Shown here in pieces: positions 53,162 through 61,159 of a stretch of DNA of 64,000 bases. The notes beneath the pieces were generated by a model. It worked only from the letters and a program-made list of their open reading frames with translations, searched no databases and was not told where the DNA came from. The position numbers and the translations under genes were made by a program. Position 1 is the stretch's first letter; every line of letters starts with the position of its first letter. Origin of the DNA: Geodermatophilus amargosae (lineage in GTDB: Bacteria > Actinomycetota > Actinomycetes > Mycobacteriales > Geodermatophilaceae); the NCBI RefSeq assembly GCF_900116515.1, contig NZ_FPBA01000002.1, positions 186,001 to 250,000 on the forward strand, read 5' to 3'.

Positions 53162-54027
53162 TGTCGGACCGGCTGGCCGTCCGCAAGACCTACAAGCTGT
53201 ACGTGGACGGGGCCTTCCCCCGGTCGGAGTCCGGCCGCACCTACGAGGTGCACGACGCCCGCGGGGCGTTCCTCGCCAACGCCGCGCTGGCCTCCCGCAA
53301 GGACGCCCGGGACGCCGTCGTCGCCGCCCGGGCCGCCTTCGGGAAGTGGTCGCGGGCCACCGCCTACAACCGCGGGCAGGTGCTCTACCGGGTGGCCGAG
53401 GTGATGGAGGGCCGGCACGCGCAGTTCTGCGAGGAGGTCGCCGCGGGCGAGGGCCTGTCGGCCGGCCGCGCGCGTGCCGTCGTCGACGCCGCCGTCGACC
53501 GCTGGGTCTGGTACGCCGGGTGGACCGACAAGCTGGCCGCCGTCCTCGGCAGCGCCAACCCGGTGGCCGGGCCGTTCTTCGACTTCTCGTTGCCCGAGCC
53601 GAGCGGCGTCGTCGCGGTCCTCGCGCCCCAGCGCTCGTCGCTGCTCGGCCTGGTCAGCGTGCTCGCGCCGGTGCTCGCCGGCGGCAACACGGCCGTCGTC
53701 GTGACGTCGAGGGAGCGACCGCTGCCGGCGGTCACCCTCGGCGAGGTGCTGGCCACCAGCGACGTCCCCGGCGGCGTGGTCAACCTGCTCACCGGCGACG
53801 CGGGCGAGATCGGCCCCTGGCTGGCCGAGCACGACGACGTCGACGCCATCGACCTCACCGGCGCCCCGGCCGGCCGGGCGCTGGAGCTCGAGCGGCTGGC
53901 GGCCGGCAGCATCAAGCGGGTGCTGCGTCCGCCGGCGGAGGAGCCGGACTGGACCGCCGACCCGGGCACCGGGCGGATGACACGGTTCCTCGAGACGAAG
54001 ACCGTCTGGCATCCCATCGGGTTGTGA
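53161..54027 (+). CDS. Short aldehyde dehydrogenase-family protein lacking the catalytic domain
   Basis: A 288-residue homologue of the N-terminal NAD-binding half of aldehyde dehydrogenases: LYVDGAFPRSESGRTYEV, RGQVLYRVAEVMEG, EPSGVVAVLAPQRSSLLGLV, VAPVLAGGNTAVVV-like segments and NLLTGDAGEIGPWLAEHDDVDAI. The sequence then moves to a unique end (RMTRFLETKTVWHPIG) without the catalytic Cys and Glu. This is not a random truncation: it has its own tail, sits in a TGATG junction with the full-length gene, and shows no frameshift. It is probably a non-catalytic partner subunit. A copy of its last 25 bp occurs 83 bp downstream. Confidence 0.8.
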   Translation: MSDRLAVRKTYKLYVDGAFPRSESGRTYEVHDARGAFLANAALASRKDARDAVVAARAAFGKWSRATAYNRGQVLYRVAEVMEGRHAQFCEEVAAGEGLSAGRARAVVDAAVDRWVWYAGWTDKLAAVLGSANPVAGPFFDFSLPEPSGVVAVLAPQRSSLLGLVSVLAPVLAGGNTAVVVTSRERPLPAVTLGEVLATSDVPGGVVNLLTGDAGEIGPWLAEHDDVDAIDLTGAPAGRALELERLAAGSIKRVLRPPAEEPDWTADPGTGRMTRFLETKTVWHPIGL

Positions 54028-54114
54028 GCGGCCCCGTCCCGGGTCCCACCCTGAGCCTGCGAAGGGTGGGGAGGACGGGGTCCTTCTCCTGGCGTCCCAT
54101 CGGGTCGTGAGCGG
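54007..54114 (+). repeat. 25-bp direct repeat of the gene end, 83 bp apart
   Basis: 54007-54031 (spanning the last codons and stop of the short aldehyde dehydrogenase gene) and 54090-54114 match at 23 of 25 positions. Both copies include GTGAGCGG, and the second needs the same reading of the stop. A hairpin lies between them. Confidence 0.8.
54032..54080 (+). terminator. Two-tier hairpin after the aldehyde dehydrogenase pair
   Basis: Inner stem CCCACCCT/AGGGTGGG (54045-54052 with 54063-54070) and outer stem CCCCGTCC/GGACGGGG (54032-54039 with 54073-54080). The loop side reads CTGAGCCTGCGAAGG, close to a repeat motif widespread in bacterial intergenic hairpins. Confidence 0.7.
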
Positions 54115-54163
54115 GCGGGTGCGCCGGGCCTCCGCGGAGGGGCCCGGCGCACCCGCCCGGCTC
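54109..54163. terminator. Strong hairpin between convergent genes
   Basis: Stem of about 22 bp (54109-54130 with 54141-54163, one bulge) and a 10-nt loop. It lies between the plus-strand aldehyde dehydrogenase genes and the minus-strand hydrolase, whose stop codon overlaps the right arm. Confidence 0.85.
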
Positions 54164-55109
54164 AGGCCAGGCAGGTCAGCCGTCGGCCGCCGTTGTAGGT
54201 GACCATGTCGCCGAGTGCGGCCTCGAGGTCGATCGGCGCGCCGCGCTCGGCGCCGTCGAGCTCGGCGTAGGCGCGGTGCAGGTTGCCGACGATGCGCTCC
54301 TGGTCCGACCACTCCGCGTACCCACCGAGGTCGCACTGCCGTGCGGCCTCCAGCGGAGAGAGGCCGGCGTCACGGCCCTCCCGCGCGGTCCGCTCGAGGA
54401 AGCGGAGATAGCCCAGGATCTGCGGGACCAGGGAGCCGTCCGCGACCGGCCCGTGCCCGGGCACGATCGTCGTCGCCTCGAGCGGGGCCACGACCTTCTC
54501 CATGACCTCCAGCGAACCCGCGAGCGACCCCATCAGCAGGAACGGGGTGCCGCCGTTGAAGAGCAGGTCGCCGGCGAAGAGGGTCGACCGCTCGGGGATC
54601 CACACGATCGAGTCGTTCGTCGTGTGGGCGGGCGTGCCCACGTGGCGGACCTCGCAGCGCAGGTCCCCCGACCAGAGGGTCACCCGGTCGGTGAAGGTGA
54701 GGAACGGAGGAGCGAGCTCCAGGGCGCCGGTGTCGAAGTGCGTCCAGTACGGCAGCGGCCCCTCCGGGCCGGGGACGCCGGTCTCGATGACCGCCTCCCG
54801 GGTGAGCTCGTGTCCGACGATCGTCGCGTCGGGGAGCAGGTAGTTGCCGTGCGTGTGGTCGCCGTGGTGGTGGGTGTTGACCAGCGTCCGCACCGGACGG
54901 GTGGTCACCGTCCGCACCGCGTCGAGGAACTCGCGGGTGCGCCGCTCCGTCGCGCACGTGTCGATGGAGACGGCGCCCTGGTCGGCGACGAGCAGCCCCG
55001 TGTTGTTGATCCACCAGCTGCCGTCGGGCTGGATGTAGGCGAAGACGCCGTCGTTCACCTCCTCGAGGCGCGACGGTCCGAGGTCGTGGTCGCCGTGGGA
55101 CGAGCTCAT
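54162..55109 (-). CDS. Metallo-beta-lactamase fold hydrolase
   Basis: A 315-residue MBL-fold protein with the zinc motif NTHHHGDHTHGN (HxHxDH), GTPAHTTND with the next His, LFAGDLLFNGG and the C-terminal VPGHGPV. The family covers thioesterases, lactonases and other hydrolases, and the substrate here is unknown. It is the last gene of the minus-strand ABC transporter-GntR-acyl-CoA synthetase run, 65 bp behind the synthetase. A thioesterase or lactonase step in the same catabolic route is plausible. ATG 55109 follows GGAGAGGA. Confidence 0.85.
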   Translation of the reverse strand: MSSSHGDHDLGPSRLEEVNDGVFAYIQPDGSWWINNTGLLVADQGAVSIDTCATERRTREFLDAVRTVTTRPVRTLVNTHHHGDHTHGNYLLPDATIVGHELTREAVIETGVPGPEGPLPYWTHFDTGALELAPPFLTFTDRVTLWSGDLRCEVRHVGTPAHTTNDSIVWIPERSTLFAGDLLFNGGTPFLLMGSLAGSLEVMEKVVAPLEATTIVPGHGPVADGSLVPQILGYLRFLERTAREGRDAGLSPLEAARQCDLGGYAEWSDQERIVGNLHRAYAELDGAERGAPIDLEAALGDMVTYNGGRRLTCLA

Positions 55110-55174
55110 GGGGGTTCCTCTCCGGTCAGGGCGCGACGGTGCGCCGGTCGTGGCCGGGATCCGGCCGGTCCCCC

Positions 55175-56755
55175 TCAGCGGGCAGGGGGCACGCGTGGTG
55201 CGGCGTGGACGTGGGCGGTGCCGAGCTGGCGCTTGAGCACCTTGCCGACGGCGTTGCGGGGCAGGGCGGGGACGGCGACGACCCGCTCGGGGACCTTGTG
55301 CGCGGCGAGCCGGTCACCCGCCCACGCCAGGACCTCCGCCTCCGTCGCGTCGTCCTCGGGCCGGAGGACGACGAAGCCGACGATGTGCTCCTCGCGCTCC
55401 GGTGTGCTGACGCCGACGACCGCGGCGTCGACCACCGAGACGTGCTCGAGCAGGACGCGCTCCACCTCGGCGGCCGAGACGTTGTCGACGCCGGGCTTGA
55501 GGACGTCCTCGGCACGCCCGAGGAACTCCAGCGAACCGTCGGGCAGGGCGCGCAGGTGGTCGCCGGTGGCGAACCAGCCGTCGCGGAGGATCCGGCGGGT
55601 GTCCTCCTCGCGTCCCAGGTAGCCGGCCATGAGGGAGTGGCCGGGCACCCCCTGCACGAGCAGCTCCCCCGCATCACCCGGTGCGACCTCGACGCCGTCG
55701 GGATCGACCAGGCGGGTGTGCACCCAGGGCGTGGGCCGGCCGACGGTCCCGGGCACGGCCGGCCCGTGAACCGGGTCGGACAGTGTGGGCGCGAGGGTCT
55801 CGGTCAGCCCGTACACCTGGACCAGCCGGGTGGCGAAGCGTTCCTCGAACACCACCCGCTCGTGCTCGGTCAGGTGCTGGGCGAAGAGGGTGAGCCGCAG
55901 GCCGCTGGTGTCCACACCGCCGGGACTGGCCCCGAGGACCGCGCGCACGTGCACGGCGAACAGGCTGGCCACGGTCGCCGAGACGTCCCTCGTCTGCTCC
56001 GCCCAGCGGGCGGGGTCGAACGCCGGCACGAGTGCCGCGGAGGCGCCGGTGACGAACGCCGACATCACCGAGTAGAGCAGCGCGTTGGCGTGCGAGAGCG
56101 GCAGCGTGACCAGCCAGCGGTCCTCGGCCCGCAGCCGGACGAGCTGGGCGACCGCCTCCCCGGCGAAGAGCAGGTTGCCGTGGGTGAGCATCACGCCCTT
56201 CGGCCACCCGCTGCTACCGGAGGTGTAGAGGACGGCGAGCAGGTCCCCCGGCCCCGGCCGCGCGTCCGGGAGCTCCCCCTCGGCCAGGCCCGGACGGACG
56301 TCCTCCCAGCAGATGGCGCCGTCGGCCGCTCCGCCGACGGTCACGACCTGAGCGAGCTCGGGGACCATCTCCGCGGCGGCGGCCACCACCGGCATCCGGT
56401 CCAGGGCCGTGACGCTGACACGGCAGCCCGCGTGCGACATCACGTAGGCGACGTCGTCGACGGTCGACGACGGGTGCGTCGGCACGAGCACCGCGCCGAG
56501 GTGGGCGACGGCGAACAGGCACACCAGCAGCTCGGGCACGTTGCCCAGCTGGACGTGGACCGTGTCGCCCCGGCGCACGCCGAGCTGGCTGAGCAGGCGG
56601 GCCATGGCGCGGGACTCCAGCCACACGTCCCGGTAGGAGAGGACGGTCTGCTGCCCGCCGGGACCCACCCGCACGAGGAAGGGTCGGCGCGGGTCGACCC
56701 CGGCCCGCCAGGTGAGCCGGTCGCCGACCGACCCCGACCGTCCCGGGGGGCTCAC
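55175..56755 (-). CDS. AMP-forming acyl-CoA synthetase
   Basis: Activates a carboxylic acid with ATP and CoA. The 526-residue product has the full adenylation set: YTSGSSGWPKGVMLTHGN (P-loop-like), QVYGLTET, DGWFATGDHLR and the C-terminal catalytic-lysine region ALPRNAVGKVLKRQL. The acid is unknown. GTG 56755 overlaps the GntR stop by 4 bp (GTGA), so regulator and enzyme are translated together. A second synthetase of the same superfamily is encoded divergently at 62803, which suggests that the cluster handles two acids or two steps. Confidence 0.93.
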   Translation of the reverse strand: MSPPGRSGSVGDRLTWRAGVDPRRPFLVRVGPGGQQTVLSYRDVWLESRAMARLLSQLGVRRGDTVHVQLGNVPELLVCLFAVAHLGAVLVPTHPSSTVDDVAYVMSHAGCRVSVTALDRMPVVAAAAEMVPELAQVVTVGGAADGAICWEDVRPGLAEGELPDARPGPGDLLAVLYTSGSSGWPKGVMLTHGNLLFAGEAVAQLVRLRAEDRWLVTLPLSHANALLYSVMSAFVTGASAALVPAFDPARWAEQTRDVSATVASLFAVHVRAVLGASPGGVDTSGLRLTLFAQHLTEHERVVFEERFATRLVQVYGLTETLAPTLSDPVHGPAVPGTVGRPTPWVHTRLVDPDGVEVAPGDAGELLVQGVPGHSLMAGYLGREEDTRRILRDGWFATGDHLRALPDGSLEFLGRAEDVLKPGVDNVSAAEVERVLLEHVSVVDAAVVGVSTPEREEHIVGFVVLRPEDDATEAEVLAWAGDRLAAHKVPERVVAVPALPRNAVGKVLKRQLGTAHVHAAPRVPPAR

Positions 56756-57441
56756 CCCCGCGCTCCCGGGGCCACCGCCGCCTCCGGCTCCGCGGTCATG
56801 TCCAGGCCGACCGACTCGTAGGCCACGATCTCCCGCTCGATCGCGGTCCGGACCTCGGCGGGCCGTCCCGCCAGGAGTGCGCCGACCAGCGACCGGTGCA
56901 CCGTGGCGAGCTCCTCCCGGTCCAGGCCGTCGCTCACCGCCAGCCGGTAGCGCGACGCCTGGTCGCGGACGACCCGGGACATGTTCCGGAGCCGCGTCGA
57001 GGGGCAGCCGCCGGCCGTCGCCTCGTAGAAGGCGCGGTAGGCGAGCTCGCGGGCCACGGGGGTGGTGGTGGCCTGCCCCAGGGTCGCCAGCAGGGTGGCC
57101 GACGTCGCCTCGACGAGCGCCCGCCACTCGGGGCCCCCGTGCAGGGCCGCCTGGGCCGCCGTCTCCGGCTCCAGGAGCTTCCGGAGCTCGGCCAGCTCGT
57201 CCCGGTCGCGGGCCGACAGTGGCGTGACCCGCGCACCCCGCTGCGCCGCGAACTCGACCAGGCCCTCCCCGGCCAGCCGCTGCAGCGCCTCCCGCAGGGG
57301 CGTCGGGCTGACCGAGAAGCGTTCCGACAGGGTGGCGGTGATCAGGCGCTCGCCGGGTGCGAGCTCGCCGTCGAGGATGGCCTGCCTGATCTGGGCCTCG
57401 ACCCAGTCGATCCGTGTCAGCGGTACGTCGTTCACGGCCAC
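56752..57441 (-). CDS. GntR family transcriptional regulator (FCD/FadR subfamily)
   Basis: A 229-residue regulator with the winged-helix domain at residues 10-75 ([42 protein letters not shown]) and an all-helical FCD ligand-binding domain from about 85 to 215 (ELRKLLEPETAAQAA, YRAFYEATAGG, HRSLVGALLAGR). FCD regulators usually sense organic acids or acyl-CoA-type metabolites of the pathway they control. It lies between the ABC transporter and the synthetase and probably acts on the AT-rich region at 62.7 kb. The start may be GTG 57441 or GTG 57435. Confidence 0.9.
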   Translation of the reverse strand: MAVNDVPLTRIDWVEAQIRQAILDGELAPGERLITATLSERFSVSPTPLREALQRLAGEGLVEFAAQRGARVTPLSARDRDELAELRKLLEPETAAQAALHGGPEWRALVEATSATLLATLGQATTTPVARELAYRAFYEATAGGCPSTRLRNMSRVVRDQASRYRLAVSDGLDREELATVHRSLVGALLAGRPAEVRTAIEREIVAYESVGLDMTAEPEAAVAPGARG

Positions 57442-57472
57442 CAGACTGAACCCTCGCGTCTCGCGACATCCT

Positions 57473-58306
57473 TCACACCCGCCTCGCGACTCTGGGGACG
57501 GCGTCGAGCAGTGCCCGGGTGTAGTCCTCCCGCGGGGCGGACCACACCCGGTCGGCGTCGCCGGTCTCGACGATCGCGCCGCGGCGCATGACGGCGACGT
57601 GGTGGCTGACGTGCCGGACGACGGCCAGGTCGTGGGAGATGAACAGGTAGCTGACCCCGAGCTCGCGCTGGAGGTCCTCGAGCAGCGTGATGATCGACGC
57701 CTGGGTCGAGACGTCGAGAGCCGACACCGCCTCGTCGCAGATGATCAGCCGGGGGTTCAGCGCCAGGGCACGCGCGATGGCCAGCCGCTGGCGCTGTCCT
57801 CCGGAGAACTCGTACGGGTAGCGCATCGCCGCGCGCCGGTCCAGGCCGACCTGGTCCAGCAGCTCGGCCGCCCGTCGGTGCCGCTCCCGGCGTCCGAGCC
57901 CGGAGTGGTACCGGAGCGGCTCGGCGATGACGTCGGCGACGATCCAGGACGGGTCCAGCGAGGAGTACGGGTCCTGGAAGACCATCTGCACGTCGCGGCG
58001 CAGCTCCCGCAGGGCCTCGCGGCCGGCGGCCGTGACGTCGCGGCCGCCGAGGACCACGGTGCCGGCGTCGGGTTCGACCAGCCGGGCGATCAGGCGGCCG
58101 GTCGTGCTCTTCCCGGAGCCGGACTCGCCGACGAGGCCGAGCGTCCGGCCGGCCGCCAGCTCGAAGGACACGGCGTCGACGGCGGTCAGCCGCTCCCGTG
58201 GCCGGCCGAGCAGGTCCCGTCGCGTGACGAACGTCTTGGTGAGGTCGCGGACGACGAGGAGCGGCTCCGGGGACGCCGCCCCGAGCACCCGCAGCGGCTC
58301 GGCCAT
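57473..58306 (-). CDS. Oligopeptide/dipeptide-type ABC transporter ATP-binding protein (DppF-like)
   Basis: Second ATPase of the transporter, 277 residues: Walker A GLVGESGSGKSTTGRL, Q-loop VFQDPYSSLDPS, signature EFSGGQRQRLAIARAL, Walker B RLIICDEAVSALD and the H-loop FISHDLAVV. It couples ATP hydrolysis to import through the two permeases. It begins in a TGATG junction with the first ATPase gene. Unlike DppD-type subunits it lacks the C-terminal Cys-rich region. Its stop is 31 nt before the GntR gene. Confidence 0.94.
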   Translation of the reverse strand: MAEPLRVLGAASPEPLLVVRDLTKTFVTRRDLLGRPRERLTAVDAVSFELAAGRTLGLVGESGSGKSTTGRLIARLVEPDAGTVVLGGRDVTAAGREALRELRRDVQMVFQDPYSSLDPSWIVADVIAEPLRYHSGLGRRERHRRAAELLDQVGLDRRAAMRYPYEFSGGQRQRLAIARALALNPRLIICDEAVSALDVSTQASIITLLEDLQRELGVSYLFISHDLAVVRHVSHHVAVMRRGAIVETGDADRVWSAPREDYTRALLDAVPRVARRV

Positions 58307-59310
58307 CAGGAGATCCCCCGCAGCTCGAGGTCCCGCGCCAGCAGGCAGCGGGCACGGTGACCGGAGTGGACCTCGTCGAGGCCCGGTGGGGTGACGTCGC
58401 ACAGGCCCGCACGGGCGTGGTGGCACCGCGGGTGGAACCGGCAGCCGCCCGGGAGGTCGAGCGGACCCGGCACCAGCCCGGGGATGCCCCGCAGCCGCTC
58501 CCGGCCGTGCTCGGCCGGCAGGCAGGCGAGCAGGCCCTCCGTGTAGGGGTGCTGCGGGTGCCAGAAGACCTCCTCCGTCGACGCCTGCTCCACGACCTGC
58601 CCGGCGTACATGACGACGACGCGGTCGCTGATCTGGGAGATGACGCCCATGTCGTGCGTGACGAACAGGACACCCATGCCGAGGCGGTCCTGCAGGTCCG
58701 CGAGCAGCTCGAGGATCTGCTTCTGCACCGTGACGTCGAGCGCCGTGGTGGGCTCGTCGGCGATGAGCAGGTCCGGCTCGCACGCCAGGGCGATGGCGAT
58801 CATCACCCGCTGCCGCATGCCGCCGGAGAAGGTGTGCGGGTAGTCGTCCACCCGCTGGGCCGCGTCGGGGATGCCGACCAGGTCCAGCAGCTCGACGGCC
58901 CGCTCGCGCGCTCCGCTGCGGGAGGTGCCGCGGTGGCGGCGCAGGACCGAGGAGATCTGCTCCCCCACGCGGAACGCGGGGTCCAGGCTGGTCATGGGCT
59001 CCTGGAAGATCATCGAGACGAGGTTGCCGCGCACGTCACTGAGCTGGGACTCCGACAGCCCCCGCAGCTCGCGGCCCGCGAGCCGGATCGAGCCGGCGGC
59101 GATGCGCGACGACCGGGGCGGCAGCAGCCCCATGACCGCCAGCGAGGTCACCGACTTCCCGCAGCCGGACTCACCGAGCAGCCCCAGCGTCTCCCCGTGC
59201 CCGATGGTGAAGGACACGTCGTCGACCACCCGGGCCCAGCCCTGGGCCGTCGCGAACTCCACCGCGAGGCCCTCCACCTCCAGCAGTGCGTCGGTCCCTG
59301 CGCCGGTCAC
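58306..59310 (-). CDS. Oligopeptide/dipeptide-type ABC transporter ATP-binding protein (DppD-like)
   Basis: First ATPase, 334 residues: Walker [18 protein letters not shown]-loop [11 protein letters not shown], signature [16 protein letters not shown], Walker [15 protein letters not shown]-loop FVTHDMGVI. The C-terminal oligo_HPY region [17 protein letters not shown]...HRARC has the cysteines typical of the OppD/DppD group, which often bind an iron-sulfur cluster. GTG 59310 overlaps the permease stop (GTGA). Confidence 0.94.
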   Translation of the reverse strand: MTGAGTDALLEVEGLAVEFATAQGWARVVDDVSFTIGHGETLGLLGESGCGKSVTSLAVMGLLPPRSSRIAAGSIRLAGRELRGLSESQLSDVRGNLVSMIFQEPMTSLDPAFRVGEQISSVLRRHRGTSRSGARERAVELLDLVGIPDAAQRVDDYPHTFSGGMRQRVMIAIALACEPDLLIADEPTTALDVTVQKQILELLADLQDRLGMGVLFVTHDMGVISQISDRVVVMYAGQVVEQASTEEVFWHPQHPYTEGLLACLPAEHGRERLRGIPGLVPGPLDLPGGCRFHPRCHHARAGLCDVTPPGLDEVHSGHRARCLLARDLELRGIS

Positions 59311-60218
59311 TGTGTCGGCCTCCTGATCTCCCTGCCGAGCGAGTCCCGGACGCCGTCGCCGATCACGTTGAAGGCGAGGACCGTCACGAGGATGGCCAGG
59401 CCGGGGATGAGCACCAGGTGCGGACTCTGCTCGAAGAACCGGGTCGACCGGCCGAGCATCGAGCCCCAGGACGAGTCGGGCGGCTGCACGCCCAGGCCCA
59501 GGAAGCTGATGCTCGCCTCGAAGAGGATCGCGAAGCCCATGGCCAGGGAGATCTGCACGACGAGCGGCGAGAGCGCGTTGGGCAGCACGTGGCCGGTGAT
59601 GATCGCGCGCGACGTGCCGCCCACGCTCCGCGCCGCCTCGATGAAGGTCTCCTCGCGGACCGCCAGCGTGCTGGCGCGGGTGAGCCGGAAGAACTGGGGG
59701 GCGTAGACGACACCGATCGCGATCATCGCGCTGGTGAGGTCGGGCTCCAGGATGCCGACGATGGCGAGGGCCAGCAGGAGTGCCGGGATGCTCATGACCG
59801 CGTCGGCGATCCGGCTGAGCACCACGTCCACCCAGCCCCGGAGGTACCCCGCGGCGAGGCCGAGGGGAACGCCGAGGGCGATCCCGATGGCCGTCGCCTG
59901 GACGGCCGCGAGCAACGAGATCCGGCCGGCGTAGAGCAGCCGGGAGTACACGTCCCGGCCGAGGTCGTCGGTGCCGAACCAGTGCTCCCCGTTGGGTGCC
60001 TGCAGGCGGTCGGCCAGCACCTGGGTGTCGGGGTCGTGGGTGGCCAGGAGCGGCGCCAGGAGCGCGGCCAGCGCGACGAGCACCACCACCACGAAGGCGA
60101 CGACGGCGGGGCGTTCCCGGCGGAACCGGCGGACGAACCGCTGTCGTGGTGACTCGGGCCGGTCGGTCAGCGGCTGCTCCCCCGCTCCCGGCGCGGCCGT
60201 CGGCCGGATCGTCGTCAC
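59307..60218 (-). CDS. ABC transporter permease (DppC-like)
   Basis: Second permease, 303 residues, with an N-terminal OppC_N segment, extracytoplasmic HWFGTDDLGRDVYSRLLYAGR (typical of this subunit), and a five-helix transport core with EAARSVGGTSRAIITGHVLPNAL, the EAA loop contacting the ATPases. GTG 60218 overlaps the stop of the DppB-like gene by 4 bp. Confidence 0.93.
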   Translation of the reverse strand: MTTIRPTAAPGAGEQPLTDRPESPRQRFVRRFRRERPAVVAFVVVVLVALAALLAPLLATHDPDTQVLADRLQAPNGEHWFGTDDLGRDVYSRLLYAGRISLLAAVQATAIGIALGVPLGLAAGYLRGWVDVVLSRIADAVMSIPALLLALAIVGILEPDLTSAMIAIGVVYAPQFFRLTRASTLAVREETFIEAARSVGGTSRAIITGHVLPNALSPLVVQISLAMGFAILFEASISFLGLGVQPPDSSWGSMLGRSTRFFEQSPHLVLIPGLAILVTVLAFNVIGDGVRDSLGREIRRPTQ

Positions 60219-61159
60219 TGCGCACGCACCTTCGGGTTGACCAGGCCGTAGCTGACGTCCACGACGAGGTTGACCAGCAGCACGATCACCGTGATGAGGA
60301 GGACGCAGCCCTGGATCACGGGGATGTCCCGGTCGAACACCGCGTCCACGGCGAGGGCGCCGACCCCGTTGAGGTTGAAGATGATCTCGACGATGGTGGC
60401 CAGGCCGAACAGGCGGGCGATCTGGAGCCCCGCCACGGTGATGACGGGCATGGCCGCGTTCTTCAGGGCGTACCGGCGGACGATGGTCGCCGGCCGGAGG
60501 CCCTTGGCCCGGTGGGTCCGGATGAAGTCCCGCTCCAGGACGTCGGACATGCTGGCGCGCATCTGCCGGGCGAGCTCGGCGGCCACGGCCGTCGCGAGCG
60601 TGACGGCCGGCAGGGTGATGCTGCGCAGCCACCCGGCCGGGTCCTCCGTGAACGGCACGTACCCCCCGGAGGGGAACCACTCCAGCTTGAGCGCGAAGAA
60701 GGTGACGAGGAGCAGGCCCAGCCAGAAGTTGGGCACCGCCAGGCCCACCGACGTCGTGACGGTGAGGAGCCGGTCGGTGAGGCGGCCCTTCTGGTTCGCC
60801 GCGAGCATGCCGATCGCGGTGCCCACGACGACGGCGAGGGCGAAGGAGACGAAGACCAGCGACAGCGTCACCGGCAGCCGGTCGGCCAGGGCGTCGGTGA
60901 CCGAGTAGCTGGTGTACAGCGACGTCCCCAGGTCGCCCTGGACCGCGGCGGCCAGCCAGCGCCCGTACCGCACGGGCACCGGGTCGTCGAGCCCCAGGTC
61001 CTCCCGGATGGCCTCGACCTGCTCGGGCGTCGCGGAGTCACCCGCGATGGCCAGGGCCTGGTCCCCCGGGATGACGAGGACCAGCCCCCAGACCAGCAGG
61101 GTCACGAGGAAGACCAGCGGGACGAGGGCGAGGAGCCTCCTCGCCACCATGCGGATCAT
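60215..61159 (-). CDS. ABC transporter permease (DppB-like)
   Basis: First permease, 314 residues, with an N-terminal membrane helix (LLALVPLVFLVTLLVWGLVL), the periplasmic region LGLDDPVPVRYGRWL...GDLGTSLYT, and the core with DFIRTHRAKGLRPATIVRRYAL as EAA loop. ATG 61159 overlaps the stop of the binding-protein gene (ATGA), so all five transport genes are tightly coupled. Confidence 0.93.
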   Translation of the reverse strand: MIRMVARRLLALVPLVFLVTLLVWGLVLVIPGDQALAIAGDSATPEQVEAIREDLGLDDPVPVRYGRWLAAAVQGDLGTSLYTSYSVTDALADRLPVTLSLVFVSFALAVVVGTAIGMLAANQKGRLTDRLLTVTTSVGLAVPNFWLGLLLVTFFALKLEWFPSGGYVPFTEDPAGWLRSITLPAVTLATAVAAELARQMRASMSDVLERDFIRTHRAKGLRPATIVRRYALKNAAMPVITVAGLQIARLFGLATIVEIIFNLNGVGALAVDAVFDRDIPVIQGCVLLITVIVLLVNLVVDVSYGLVNPKVRAQ

